A DNA stretch of 64,000 bases from an uncultured Peptostreptococcaceae bacterium. Lineage in GTDB: Bacteria; Bacillota; Clostridia; Peptostreptococcales; Peptostreptococcaceae. The DNA lies in assembly GCA_944383455.1 (NCBI GenBank), contig CALWPP010000004.1, positions 62,001 to 126,000 on the forward strand, read 5' to 3'. The notes under the pieces were generated by a model. It did not search any database and was not told the origin of the DNA. It saw nothing but the letters and a program-made list of their open reading frames with translations. Both the position numbers and the translations under genes were made by a program. Positions 45,519 through 52,943 of this stretch are shown piece after piece. Each line of letters opens with the position of its first letter. Position 1 is the first letter of the stretch.

Positions 45519-46475
45519 TTAGAATATAAATCCTACTGAATCTAAGCATACTAGATATATTCTACCATTAGTATCGTCTATTTTATTGTAAAGTACTAAT
45601 ACACTTCCTATTACACCAAGTAATTTTATATCTTTTACTATTAAAGAACCTGCAGTAAGTCCTATAGATGGACTTGTAAAACTACCAGGGCTAGATAATG
45701 ACTTTAGAATACCTTCATTACAACAACAATCTGGACTACTTATCTCACAACAATCATATATAGTATTATCAAAGCAATTTTTTAGTAGTGATTGTACAGA
45801 CACTAGCGAGTTTGATTGAATTGTAGTTAGAAGCAAATTAAATGCTATGGCATTTATATCGCACAGTGATACTTTTGATATATTTTGAGTTATAGGTGTA
45901 TCCCCTTCGTATATAGGTATTAATTGACCTGCTTGTATATTTAATACATCTAAATTACAAGGGTCAAATGAGTTAAACTGCGCACTACTATCTCCTGTTG
46001 TAGTAGCTATATCAATATTATCTCCTTGAGTTATAGCTCCTGTTTTGTAAGTTGCACCAACTAAAAACTTATCACCAACAAATGCAAATTGATCAAATTG
46101 TACTAAACCATCTACTCTTGATAATGATCTTAATACTTTAAATAATGCCTCTTGCATACTTTTTTTACAACAGCATTCTTTTTCTTTTGCTCTACACTTG
46201 TTTAAATGACAATTATTTGTATTATTACTTCCATAACTATGATTCATACAACACCCATCTATATCATATTCATCTTGACACATACACTCTTCATCTTCAT
46301 CAGTATATAAAGAATATCTATCGCTACATTTATCTCTTTGTTTAAATCTATTACTATTATTTATTATAGATTGTTGACTAAATGCTAATTCTTCATCAAA
46401 CTCATCAATATTGTCACTTTTTATCTTAAGGTTATTATTCATTATTTTTTCTAATTCTCTAGTTTTATGATACAT
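45519..46475 (-). CDS. cotA: CotA-like spore coat protein (C. difficile type)
   Basis: 318 residues. The first 110 are polar with many Cys (DEDEECMCQDEYDIDGCCMNH, KCRAKEKECCCKKSM). The rest is a beta-rich domain: MQEALFKVLRS, then FDQFAFVGDKFLVGATY, a CDINAIAFNL segment, a CCCNEGIL cluster and the ending GRIYLVCLDSVGFIF. The CCCKKSMxEAL start, the FxEFAF-like strand, CNxKAVAF-like segment and RIYxVCxDSxxFI ending agree, from memory, with C. difficile CotA, which keeps the coat layers together. This CotA is unrelated to the Bacillus laccase of that name. It is divergent from another Cys-rich gene. ATG follows AAGGAG. Confidence 0.78.
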   Translation of the reverse strand: MYHKTRELEKIMNNNLKIKSDNIDEFDEELAFSQQSIINNSNRFKQRDKCSDRYSLYTDEDEECMCQDEYDIDGCCMNHSYGSNNTNNCHLNKCRAKEKECCCKKSMQEALFKVLRSLSRVDGLVQFDQFAFVGDKFLVGATYKTGAITQGDNIDIATTTGDSSAQFNSFDPCNLDVLNIQAGQLIPIYEGDTPITQNISKVSLCDINAIAFNLLLTTIQSNSLVSVQSLLKNCFDNTIYDCCEISSPDCCCNEGILKSLSSPGSFTSPSIGLTAGSLIVKDIKLLGVIGSVLVLYNKIDDTNGRIYLVCLDSVGFIF

Positions 46476-46576
46476 AAAACTTCACTCCTTTTTATTTTTA
46501 CCTTAATATATCTTATTTAATAAGTCTAATTTTGTTACATACTATCTAAAAATAATTTAATTTATTATTTAATTGC

Positions 46577-46604
46577 ACATTTTGTAATTAGATATCATAC
46601 AAAT
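46577..46604 (+). promoter_or_regulatory. Putative sporulation (SigE/SigK-type) promoter of the Cys-rich gene
   Basis: AC (46577-46578), 17-base spacer and CATACAAAT (46596-46604), close to SigE CATACA-T and SigK CATA patterns. The 17-base block from 46577 differs in one base from the block at 58954 upstream of cotJA. Confidence 0.5.
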
Positions 46605-46652
46605 ATAAAAAGACTAAAATCTTTTTAAATAATATTGTAAAGGTGATGTTTT

Positions 46653-47189
46653 ATGAAAAAATGCAACTGTGAGTGTTGTAGAAAAAATAGACAAAGTAGA
46701 AGTAGAAGATTTAATCCTAATTCAGACTGTAATCAACCTACTAATGCACAACAACTAATAAATAGAACAGAAAGAACTATTTCTGAAATTGAATGTCAAA
46801 ACAGAAACACAATTCAACAATTAAGTAATGCAAATAATAACTTTAACTGTGTTAATTTTTCTCAGCCAATAGCTGCTTTAACTAGTTCTCAAAATGACTT
46901 AAATGAAATAACTGAAGATTTAAATTCAATATCAAACACTTTAAAATGTATAAGTTCTTATATAGATGATATGAATATGCCAAATCTTAATAATACTATA
47001 TCTCAGTTAAATAATAGTGCATCAAATTTTGATTCTGGTGTTGAGGATGTTAACAATGCTATTTCATCAGCTAGATTTATTGATAACAGATTAATTCCAA
47101 AATTAAGAAATAACTTCGCAGATACCGTTAATTATCTACAAAATGGTAATGATGATGACGACGATTTCTGTGGTGGAGGTAATTTCTAA
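46653..47189 (+). CDS. Cys-rich, coiled-coil protein, probable spore coat or exosporium component
   Basis: 178 residues with no known family. It starts with CNCECCRKNRQSRSRR, a compact Cys cluster with basic residues, then a Gln/Asn-rich helical middle with regular heptads (TIQQLSNANNNF, LNEITEDLNSISNTL, LNNTISQLNNSASNF) that should make a coiled coil, and ends with an Asp run and FCGGGNF. No signal peptide. Cys clusters, location beside a CotA homologue and a promoter block shared with cotJ point to the spore surface (inference). ATG follows AAAGGTGATG. It ends at a bidirectional terminator. Confidence 0.65.
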   Translation: MKKCNCECCRKNRQSRSRRFNPNSDCNQPTNAQQLINRTERTISEIECQNRNTIQQLSNANNNFNCVNFSQPIAALTSSQNDLNEITEDLNSISNTLKCISSYIDDMNMPNLNNTISQLNNSASNFDSGVEDVNNAISSARFIDNRLIPKLRNNFADTVNYLQNGNDDDDDFCGGGNF

Positions 47190-47193
47190 ACAA

Positions 47194-47218
47194 AAAAAGA
47201 GGCTAAATGCCTCTTTTT
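47194..47218. terminator. Bidirectional terminator
   Basis: AAAAAGAGGC-TAAAT-GCCTCTTTTT between the Cys-rich gene and the convergent transporter gene. Confidence 0.85.
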
Positions 47219-48878
47219 AATTATATCCAATTGTAGTAGCTATAACAACAAATATAGATGCTAAAACAAATAACGAACCTAAAAATTTAACCTGAAACTT
47301 AGCCCAAATTTTCCAATCAAGCTTTGCTACACCAAGTATAGCCATCAAACAACCTGAAGTTGGAACTATTATATTTGTAAGTCCATCTCCTAATTGGAAT
47401 GCAAGAACAGAAACTTGTTTTGTTATTCCTATAAGTTCTGCAAGTGGTGCCATAAGTGGCATTGTAACAGCTGCTTGTCCAGAACCTGATACCACAAAGA
47501 AATTAAATATAGATTGGAAAACATACATAAACCATCCAGCAAGTGCAGTAGGTACACCTTGCAAAGATTCAGACATATTATGAAGTATTGTATTCATTAC
47601 AGTATATTCATAAGGCGATTGACCACCTAAGACAAGTATTATACCTTGTGCTAAACCTACTATCATAGCAGCACCAACTAATTCTTCAGATCCTTTTCTA
47701 AAAGATACTGCTATATCATTTATAGTCATATTATTTAATTTGAATAAAACACCAACTATACCAGATACAATTCCCATAGCAAAAAATATTCCTGCTATTT
47801 CTGGTATATAATATCCATATTCATTAACACCCCATATAATCCAAACTATACCAATTAATAATGTAAGTATTACTAAAAAATGACCAATATTAAATTTATT
47901 ATTTTCTATTTCTTCAGTATTAAAGTTTTGTCTATGATAATTATCACTTTCATAAGCTATCGATTTTGTTGGATCTTTTTTAATTTTTTTAGCATAAATC
48001 ATAGTATATAAAATACCAAAAGTTGTAAACACCAAAAACATTATTATCCTAAAATATGCTCCTGAAAGTATAGGAACACCTGCTATACTTTGGGCTACCG
48101 CAACGCTAAATGGATTCATCCAAGAAGTTGCAAATCCTATCTGAGCTGCAACTATTGTTATCATAAGACCAACTATAGAATCATACCCCATAGCAACCAT
48201 AATAGGAATTATAATCATAGAAAGAGGTATTACTTCTTCACTAAGTCCAAAAACAACTCCACCTATAGCAAATAAGAAAAATATAACTGGTATTAATAAA
48301 ACTTGAGCACTTTTTGATTTTTTCATCATAGAAAGAATACCAATTTCAATCGCTCCAGTTTTTAGTATTACACCAAAAGCACCACCTGATATTAATATAA
48401 ATGCAATTATACCAACAGCAGTACCCCATTTATCACCACTTACAAGACCTTCAAATGCGAAGTTGAAAAATCCAACGCCTCCTCCAGCCTCAAAAAGTGG
48501 AACTCCAGAAGTTTCACCTTTAGTAACATAATCACCATACTCTTGAGTTACTTTAAATTCTATTTCTTCCCCTTCTACGTATTCAAATGATTTAGCCTTA
48601 CTTTTATTAATTTCTGCTAAAGTTTCATCTTCTCTAAGAATTAAAGTAGTATTTTCATTACTCGCATCAACTGTAAATATTTCTCCTTCATGTTTAAAAG
48701 ACTTTACTTCTCCATCTTTTACAGTAGTTATAATTTCATTATTAAGTTTTTCTACAGAATATAAAACCTCAAATTTTCCAGTTGGAATAATATAAGTTAA
48801 AACTGATGCCAAAACTACAACCATAAAAATTATTACATATGTATCTGGCATTTGAAAGTTTCTTTTCTTATTTTGCAT
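47217..48878 (-). CDS. YfcC/AbgT-like secondary transporter under lysine riboswitch (putative lysine transporter)
   Basis: 553 residues. After the first helix (MPDTYVIIFMVVVLASVLTYIIPTG segment) there is an 80-residue outward Glu/Thr-rich insert, then about eleven helices. The IPTGKFE start and the internal repeats (GGAFGVILKTGAIEIGI; GLSEEVIPLSMIIIPIMVAMG) are those of the YfcC/DcuC family (PF03606), whose members are poorly characterised. A complete lysine riboswitch and terminator lie directly upstream, so lysine or a lysine-derived compound is the expected substrate (inference). Translation starts at ATG 48878 with GAAAGGAG. Confidence 0.85.
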   Translation of the reverse strand: MQNKKRNFQMPDTYVIIFMVVVLASVLTYIIPTGKFEVLYSVEKLNNEIITTVKDGEVKSFKHEGEIFTVDASNENTTLILREDETLAEINKSKAKSFEYVEGEEIEFKVTQEYGDYVTKGETSGVPLFEAGGGVGFFNFAFEGLVSGDKWGTAVGIIAFILISGGAFGVILKTGAIEIGILSMMKKSKSAQVLLIPVIFFLFAIGGVVFGLSEEVIPLSMIIIPIMVAMGYDSIVGLMITIVAAQIGFATSWMNPFSVAVAQSIAGVPILSGAYFRIIMFLVFTTFGILYTMIYAKKIKKDPTKSIAYESDNYHRQNFNTEEIENNKFNIGHFLVILTLLIGIVWIIWGVNEYGYYIPEIAGIFFAMGIVSGIVGVLFKLNNMTINDIAVSFRKGSEELVGAAMIVGLAQGIILVLGGQSPYEYTVMNTILHNMSESLQGVPTALAGWFMYVFQSIFNFFVVSGSGQAAVTMPLMAPLAELIGITKQVSVLAFQLGDGLTNIIVPTSGCLMAILGVAKLDWKIWAKFQVKFLGSLFVLASIFVVIATTIGYN

Positions 48879-48900
48879 AAATTTCTCCTTTCTAAAATAT

Positions 48901-48931
48901 AAAAAAAACCTAGGCTAAATCACCTAAGGTT
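48901..48931 (-). terminator. Riboswitch-controlled intrinsic terminator
   Basis: Minus-strand AACCTTAGG (923-931) pairs with CCTAGGTT (907-914) and is followed by eight T. It sits between the lysine aptamer and the ribosome site of the transporter gene. Confidence 0.85.
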
Positions 48932-48952
48932 ATATAAATCACATCCTTAAAT

Positions 48953-49115
48953 GATAGCACTCCACACATTTAAGTGTGACAATTGAGCAGATATTATCTA
49001 CACAACCAGAATATAGCCTTAAAGCAATCAGCTATAAACTTCGGCAATAATTCCTTTCTTAATAACACTATTTGCTTAAAATATTATTAATACTATTAAT
49101 TATTGCTCCTCTATC
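48953..49115 (-). ncRNA. Lysine riboswitch (L box) aptamer
   Basis: Read on the minus strand from 49115: GATAGAGGAGC, AGTA about 10 bases later, a GGAATTATTGCCGAAGT stretch, CTGG, TGTCAC, and the closing GTGGAGTGCTATC. The first GATAG pairs with the last CTATC to form P1. These are the conserved blocks of the lysine riboswitch in the same order as in the Bacillus lysC leader, and the length (about 163 bases) fits. Lysine binding would favour the terminator at 48901-48931 and switch off the YfcC transporter. Confidence 0.92.
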
Positions 49116-49124
49116 TTTAAAGTA

Positions 49125-49153
49125 ATTATATATTAACAATATAATTTTGTCAA
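49125..49153 (-). promoter_or_regulatory. Consensus SigA promoter for the lysine riboswitch transcript
   Basis: Perfect TTGACA (49148-49153), 17-base spacer and TATAAT (49125-49130) on the minus strand, ending 10 bases before the aptamer. Confidence 0.9.
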
Positions 49154-49254
49154 ATGTCATAATATTTTGAACTACTTATTAATTAATTGTAAATATTCCT
49201 AATGAAATAAATTTATACTGTATTAATACTTAATAAATATTATTAAAATTAATT

Positions 49255-50076
49255 TTAATTATTTATTTCTTGATTATTAGATTTATCACTTAAAAGAAAA
49301 TTTCCTAAAAAAATAAAAAGTGTACTTATTATAAAAATCATAACAAAAAACATCATACTATTATCTACAATAGATACGCTTTGAGTTGTTGAAACTTCTG
49401 ATAAAAATTCTGAATTATAGGAAGTATTAATTTTATCAACTAAAAACATCATAACTACAGAAAGTGCATTATTTAAAAAATGGATAAAAGAACCTACGAA
49501 TATAGAATTGCTTTTATATACAGAATAACCTATTATAAATCCTAATAAAGCAGTCGGAATTATTTTTATAAAATATATATGTAAAATCCCAAAAAGTACT
49601 GAACTTATAATAACTGATAATATTCTTGATTTTTCACCTTTATCAAAAGAACTCATAATAAATCCTCTAAAAATAAATTCTTCACAAAAAGCAGGAAATA
49701 CAGCAACTACTACTAAATTTAGAATAAACGAATCTTCAAATATAAGCGCTTCATTTAATGCTTCTAAACTTTCTAAGCCATTTGGAAAAATCATTATAAG
49801 TATATTGGTTATAATTATTATATAAAAATATCCACCTAACCATAAAAATAACCCTCCAAATAAATGTCTTATTTTAGGTTTATTTAATTTAAAAGTAGTT
49901 TTAAAGTCTAACTTTTTTATGTATGAGTATAATATTGGTGGAGTTACTAAAAAAATTTGACTTAATGCAAGGCCTATAAGTCCAAAATTATTCTGAACAT
50001 AACCCCCTATTGTAAAAAGAATTAATACAGACAAAATATAAATTATTATACCATCTAAAAATCTTGGTTTTAACAT
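49255..50076 (-). CDS. CPBP-family intramembrane metalloprotease
   Basis: 273 residues with about seven or eight membrane helices. The Abi/CPBP motifs are intact: EEFIFRGF (motif 1, the Glu pair and Arg) near residue 130, FGILHIYF (His) near 165 and HFLNNAL (final His) near 200. Members are glutamic/metal proteases related to Rce1 that cleave within membranes; some protect against the cell's own bacteriocins. Substrate is unknown and no bacteriocin gene is nearby. It is a single gene, separated from the M23 gene by that operon's terminator. ATG follows TAGGGAG. Confidence 0.87.
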   Translation of the reverse strand: MLKPRFLDGIIIYILSVLILFTIGGYVQNNFGLIGLALSQIFLVTPPILYSYIKKLDFKTTFKLNKPKIRHLFGGLFLWLGGYFYIIIITNILIMIFPNGLESLEALNEALIFEDSFILNLVVVAVFPAFCEEFIFRGFIMSSFDKGEKSRILSVIISSVLFGILHIYFIKIIPTALLGFIIGYSVYKSNSIFVGSFIHFLNNALSVVMMFLVDKINTSYNSEFLSEVSTTQSVSIVDNSMMFFVMIFIISTLFIFLGNFLLSDKSNNQEINN

Positions 50077-50139
50077 TATAAATATCTCCCTAAAAATTAT
50101 TTTTTATTATTATATTATCTATCTTGATATTGTATAAAC

Positions 50140-50174
50140 TAAAAATAAAAGGTTACTCTACATAAAGTAACCTA
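50140..50174 (-). terminator. Terminator of the ftsE-ftsX-M23 operon
   Basis: Minus-strand AGGTTACT (50166-50173) and AGTAACCT (50150-50157) followed by TTTTATTTTT. Confidence 0.82.
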
Positions 50175-50180
50175 AAAAAA

Positions 50181-51242
50181 TTATTTTGATATATATTTCA
50201 TTGGGTCAACTGCATTACCGTTTATTCTAACTTCAAAATGAAGATGAGGACCAGTTGAATTGCCAGTTGAACCAATCCTTGATACAACTTGTCCTTTTGT
50301 TACTTTATCTCCTTTTGATACTGCCAAAGAATTATTATGTGCATATAAAGTTACTTTTCCATCGTCGTGTTGTATCATAACTGTATTTCCATACCCATTT
50401 TGAACTCCAGAAAAAATCACAACTCCATCATCAATAGCTACTGCTGGAGTTCCAGTAGTTGCTGGTATATCTATACCTTTGTGTAATTTTTTTGTATTAA
50501 ATATTGGGTGTATTCTATAACCATATGAAGAGCTTATTCTTTTTACACTTGGAACAGGCCAAGAACCGCTAGATATTATCGATATTTCTCCATCTGTTAA
50601 TATAATTTTTGATGATAATTCTTGAATTTTATTTTCAAGTTCTTCTTCTTCTTTTTCTAATTCTTCTTTAAGATACTCTATTTCTTCTCTTTTTTGATTA
50701 AGAATTAAATTATCTTCTTGTAACGAAAGTTTTAAACTTTCCATTTCTTGCTTTTTATCTTCAACACTTCTTTTATTTTCTTCTAAATCATTTTTATTTT
50801 TATCAAGACTTTCAATAAGCTCTTTATCCTCTTCAACAACTTGTTTTACCATATATATATTGTCAAGAAATTGTGATATTGATTCACTACTTAATATAAC
50901 TTTTAAATATCCCATAGATTGATTTTGATGAATAACTTTTAATCTTTGACCTAAAAGATCTTTATTTTTTTCGATTTCAAGTTTTAATTTATCTGATTTT
51001 TCATTCAGCTCCTGTATTTTATCTTCTAAATCTTGTATTTGAGCAGTAGTGTTTTGAATATTTGCTTCAACTTCTCTTATAGAAAGTCTTATAGATTGTA
51101 TTTGCTCATCTAGTCTTTTTTGCTCTTGTTTGTTTTGTTCTAACTTTTTATCTAAACTTTCTTTGGTTTCTTCTTCTGCAAAAGCAAAACCATAACCAAC
51201 TAAAAGAGATGATATTGTTATTAATGATATAGCTTTTTTCAT
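50181..51242 (-). CDS. Coiled-coil M23 peptidase, FtsEX-linked murein hydrolase or activator
   Basis: 353 residues. Signal peptide (residues 1-23, ending near AFAEE). A long two-part coiled coil spans about 25-215 (KKLEQNKQEQKRLDEQ...). The C-terminal M23/LytM domain has HPIFNTKKLHKGIDIP (Zn-binding H and D), HNNSLAVSKGDKV, and HLHFEVRING (HxH). With all Zn ligands intact it should be an active endopeptidase, in contrast with E. coli EnvC. The gene directly follows ftsE-ftsX, as in Gram-positive FtsEX-PcsB-like and Gram-negative FtsEX-EnvC modules, so FtsX very likely controls it across the membrane. ATG at 51242 follows AGGAG by 9 bases; TTG at 51248 is too close to that site. Confidence 0.9.
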   Translation of the reverse strand: MKKAISLITISSLLVGYGFAFAEEETKESLDKKLEQNKQEQKRLDEQIQSIRLSIREVEANIQNTTAQIQDLEDKIQELNEKSDKLKLEIEKNKDLLGQRLKVIHQNQSMGYLKVILSSESISQFLDNIYMVKQVVEEDKELIESLDKNKNDLEENKRSVEDKKQEMESLKLSLQEDNLILNQKREEIEYLKEELEKEEEELENKIQELSSKIILTDGEISIISSGSWPVPSVKRISSSYGYRIHPIFNTKKLHKGIDIPATTGTPAVAIDDGVVIFSGVQNGYGNTVMIQHDDGKVTLYAHNNSLAVSKGDKVTKGQVVSRIGSTGNSTGPHLHFEVRINGNAVDPMKYISK

Positions 51243-51260
51243 ACTCAATCTCTCCTTTAT

Positions 51261-52139
51261 TTAAACCTTTAAATATTTTTTAACAGAAATTATACTCCCT
51301 AAAACCCCAACAATTATCCCACTAATCATTAAAACAGGAGTAATGTACATAAAAAGATTACTAGCAGGAAGTAAAAACTCAGAAGATATCGAATTTAAAA
51401 CTGTATTAATATTATCACTTATATATTTATAAATATATAAACAACTAAAAATAGACACTAAAGAACCTATAAATCCTATTAAAAATCCTTCTACTACAAA
51501 TGGTGATGTTATAAAGTAATTACTTCCTCCAAAACATTTTATAATTTGAATTTCTTCTCTTTTACTATAGACTCTACTTTTTATAGTATTTGATATTAAA
51601 ACGATACAAATAATAAATAAGAATATTATTACTAAAGAAGCAAATTTTTTAATTGTATTTGATATATCAAGAAAATTTTTAATTATATCCTGATGATAAT
51701 CAACATTTACTACATTTTCTATTTTTTTTATACTATTTGCTACACCTTCAACACTCTCACTATTTTTTATAGTGGCTATATAATAATCATCAAGAGGATT
51801 TTCTATTCCGTCTAAAAGATGAGAATCATCCTCCCAACTTTCTTTCATCTCTTTAAACGCTTTTTCTTTACTTTTATATCTTATTGATTCTACTTGTTTT
51901 ACACTTTGTATTTCCTTTTTTATAGTTTTTCTTTGTTCTTCTGATATATTAGATTTTATAGAAATTCTTATCTCATTAACTTCATCTCTTGTATTTTCAA
52001 CAAAAAAGTTTATATTAATAATAGAACCAAACACGATCCCTAATATTATTAAAGATGCACTAACAGATACTATTGATAAAAAACTCATACCTTTATTAAA
52101 AAGTAATCCTTTTATTCCTTGCTGTATACTATACTTCAT
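51261..52139 (-). CDS. ftsX: Cell-division ABC transporter permease FtsX
   Basis: 292 residues with four membrane helices: one near the N-terminus, then an extracellular region of about 100 residues (large loop with KTIKKEIQSVKQVESI) that meets the hydrolase, and three helices in the C-terminal part. The fold and length are those of FtsX. It relays ATP hydrolysis by FtsE to cell-wall hydrolases at septum or lateral wall. ATG overlaps the ftsE stop by 11 bases. The M23 gene follows after 18 bases. Confidence 0.93.
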   Translation of the reverse strand: MKYSIQQGIKGLLFNKGMSFLSIVSVSASLIILGIVFGSIININFFVENTRDEVNEIRISIKSNISEEQRKTIKKEIQSVKQVESIRYKSKEKAFKEMKESWEDDSHLLDGIENPLDDYYIATIKNSESVEGVANSIKKIENVVNVDYHQDIIKNFLDISNTIKKFASLVIIFLFIICIVLISNTIKSRVYSKREEIQIIKCFGGSNYFITSPFVVEGFLIGFIGSLVSIFSCLYIYKYISDNINTVLNSISSEFLLPASNLFMYITPVLMISGIIVGVLGSIISVKKYLKV

Positions 52140-52809
52140 AAATGTCCCTCTTTGAATCTCTTACTATTTTTCCTTTTTCAAGCTTTATCACTCTATTTGG
52201 AAACTGTCTAATCATATCAATATCGTGAGTCGCCATAATAACTGTAACACCATCTCTATTTATTTGATTTAATATATTTAATATATTTATAGAATTTTCT
52301 CTATCTAAATTACCCGTACATTCATCAGCAATTATTATTGAAGGATTATTTACTATTGCCCTTGCTATACCAACTCTTTGACACTCACCACCAGATAGAT
52401 CACTTGGATATTTATTGAATTTATCTTCTATGCCAACACTTTTTAACACATTCATAATCCTTGGTCTTATAGTTTTTATATCAGCCCCAACTGCCATCAT
52501 AGCAATCTCAACATTTTCATAAACTGTCTTATCATTTAAAAGTTTAAAATCTTGAAAAATTATTCCAAGCTTCCTTTTATATAAATAAAGTTTATTTTGT
52601 TTTATTTTATCAACATCAACACCAAGGACAGTTAATTTTCCAGATGTTATTTTCTCTTCTCCAGTCAATAACTTTAAAAAAGTTGATTTTCCTGCACCAG
52701 AATTTCCTATAACAAAAACAAACTCCCCTTGATTTATAGTTATATTTATATTCTGTAGAGTTTTTTTGTTATCATTATAAGTTTTTTCAACATTTGTAAA
52801 TCTAATCAA
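52129..52809 (-). CDS. ftsE: Cell-division ATP-binding protein FtsE
   Basis: 226 residues, an ABC ATPase. Walker A GNSGAGKST near residue 34, Q-loop IFQDFKLL, signature LSGGECQR, Walker B IIIADECTGNLD and H-loop ATHDID are all present. FtsE partners only with FtsX. The start is TTG at 52809 (TTGATTAG) 8 bases after AAGGA; no ATG is available in frame near the N-terminus. It is first in ftsE-ftsX-M23. Confidence 0.95.
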   Translation of the reverse strand: MIRFTNVEKTYNDNKKTLQNINITINQGEFVFVIGNSGAGKSTFLKLLTGEEKITSGKLTVLGVDVDKIKQNKLYLYKRKLGIIFQDFKLLNDKTVYENVEIAMMAVGADIKTIRPRIMNVLKSVGIEDKFNKYPSDLSGGECQRVGIARAIVNNPSIIIADECTGNLDRENSINILNILNQINRDGVTVIMATHDIDMIRQFPNRVIKLEKGKIVRDSKRDIYEV

Positions 52810-52910
52810 AAAATCATTCCTTATCTTTTTTATTTATAATTATATCTTTTTGTTATTTATTTGTAAACTAATTATAATATTTTAAAATATAAACATAGTA
52901 AATATGTATC

Positions 52911-52939
52911 AAAACAAACCTACCACCAAGTGGTAGGTT
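52911..52939 (-). terminator. Terminator of the 763-residue SLH gene
   Basis: AACCTACCAC-CAA-GTGGTAGGTT, perfect 10-bp stem, followed by TTGTTTTG on the minus strand. Confidence 0.8.
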
Positions 52940-52943
52940 ATTA

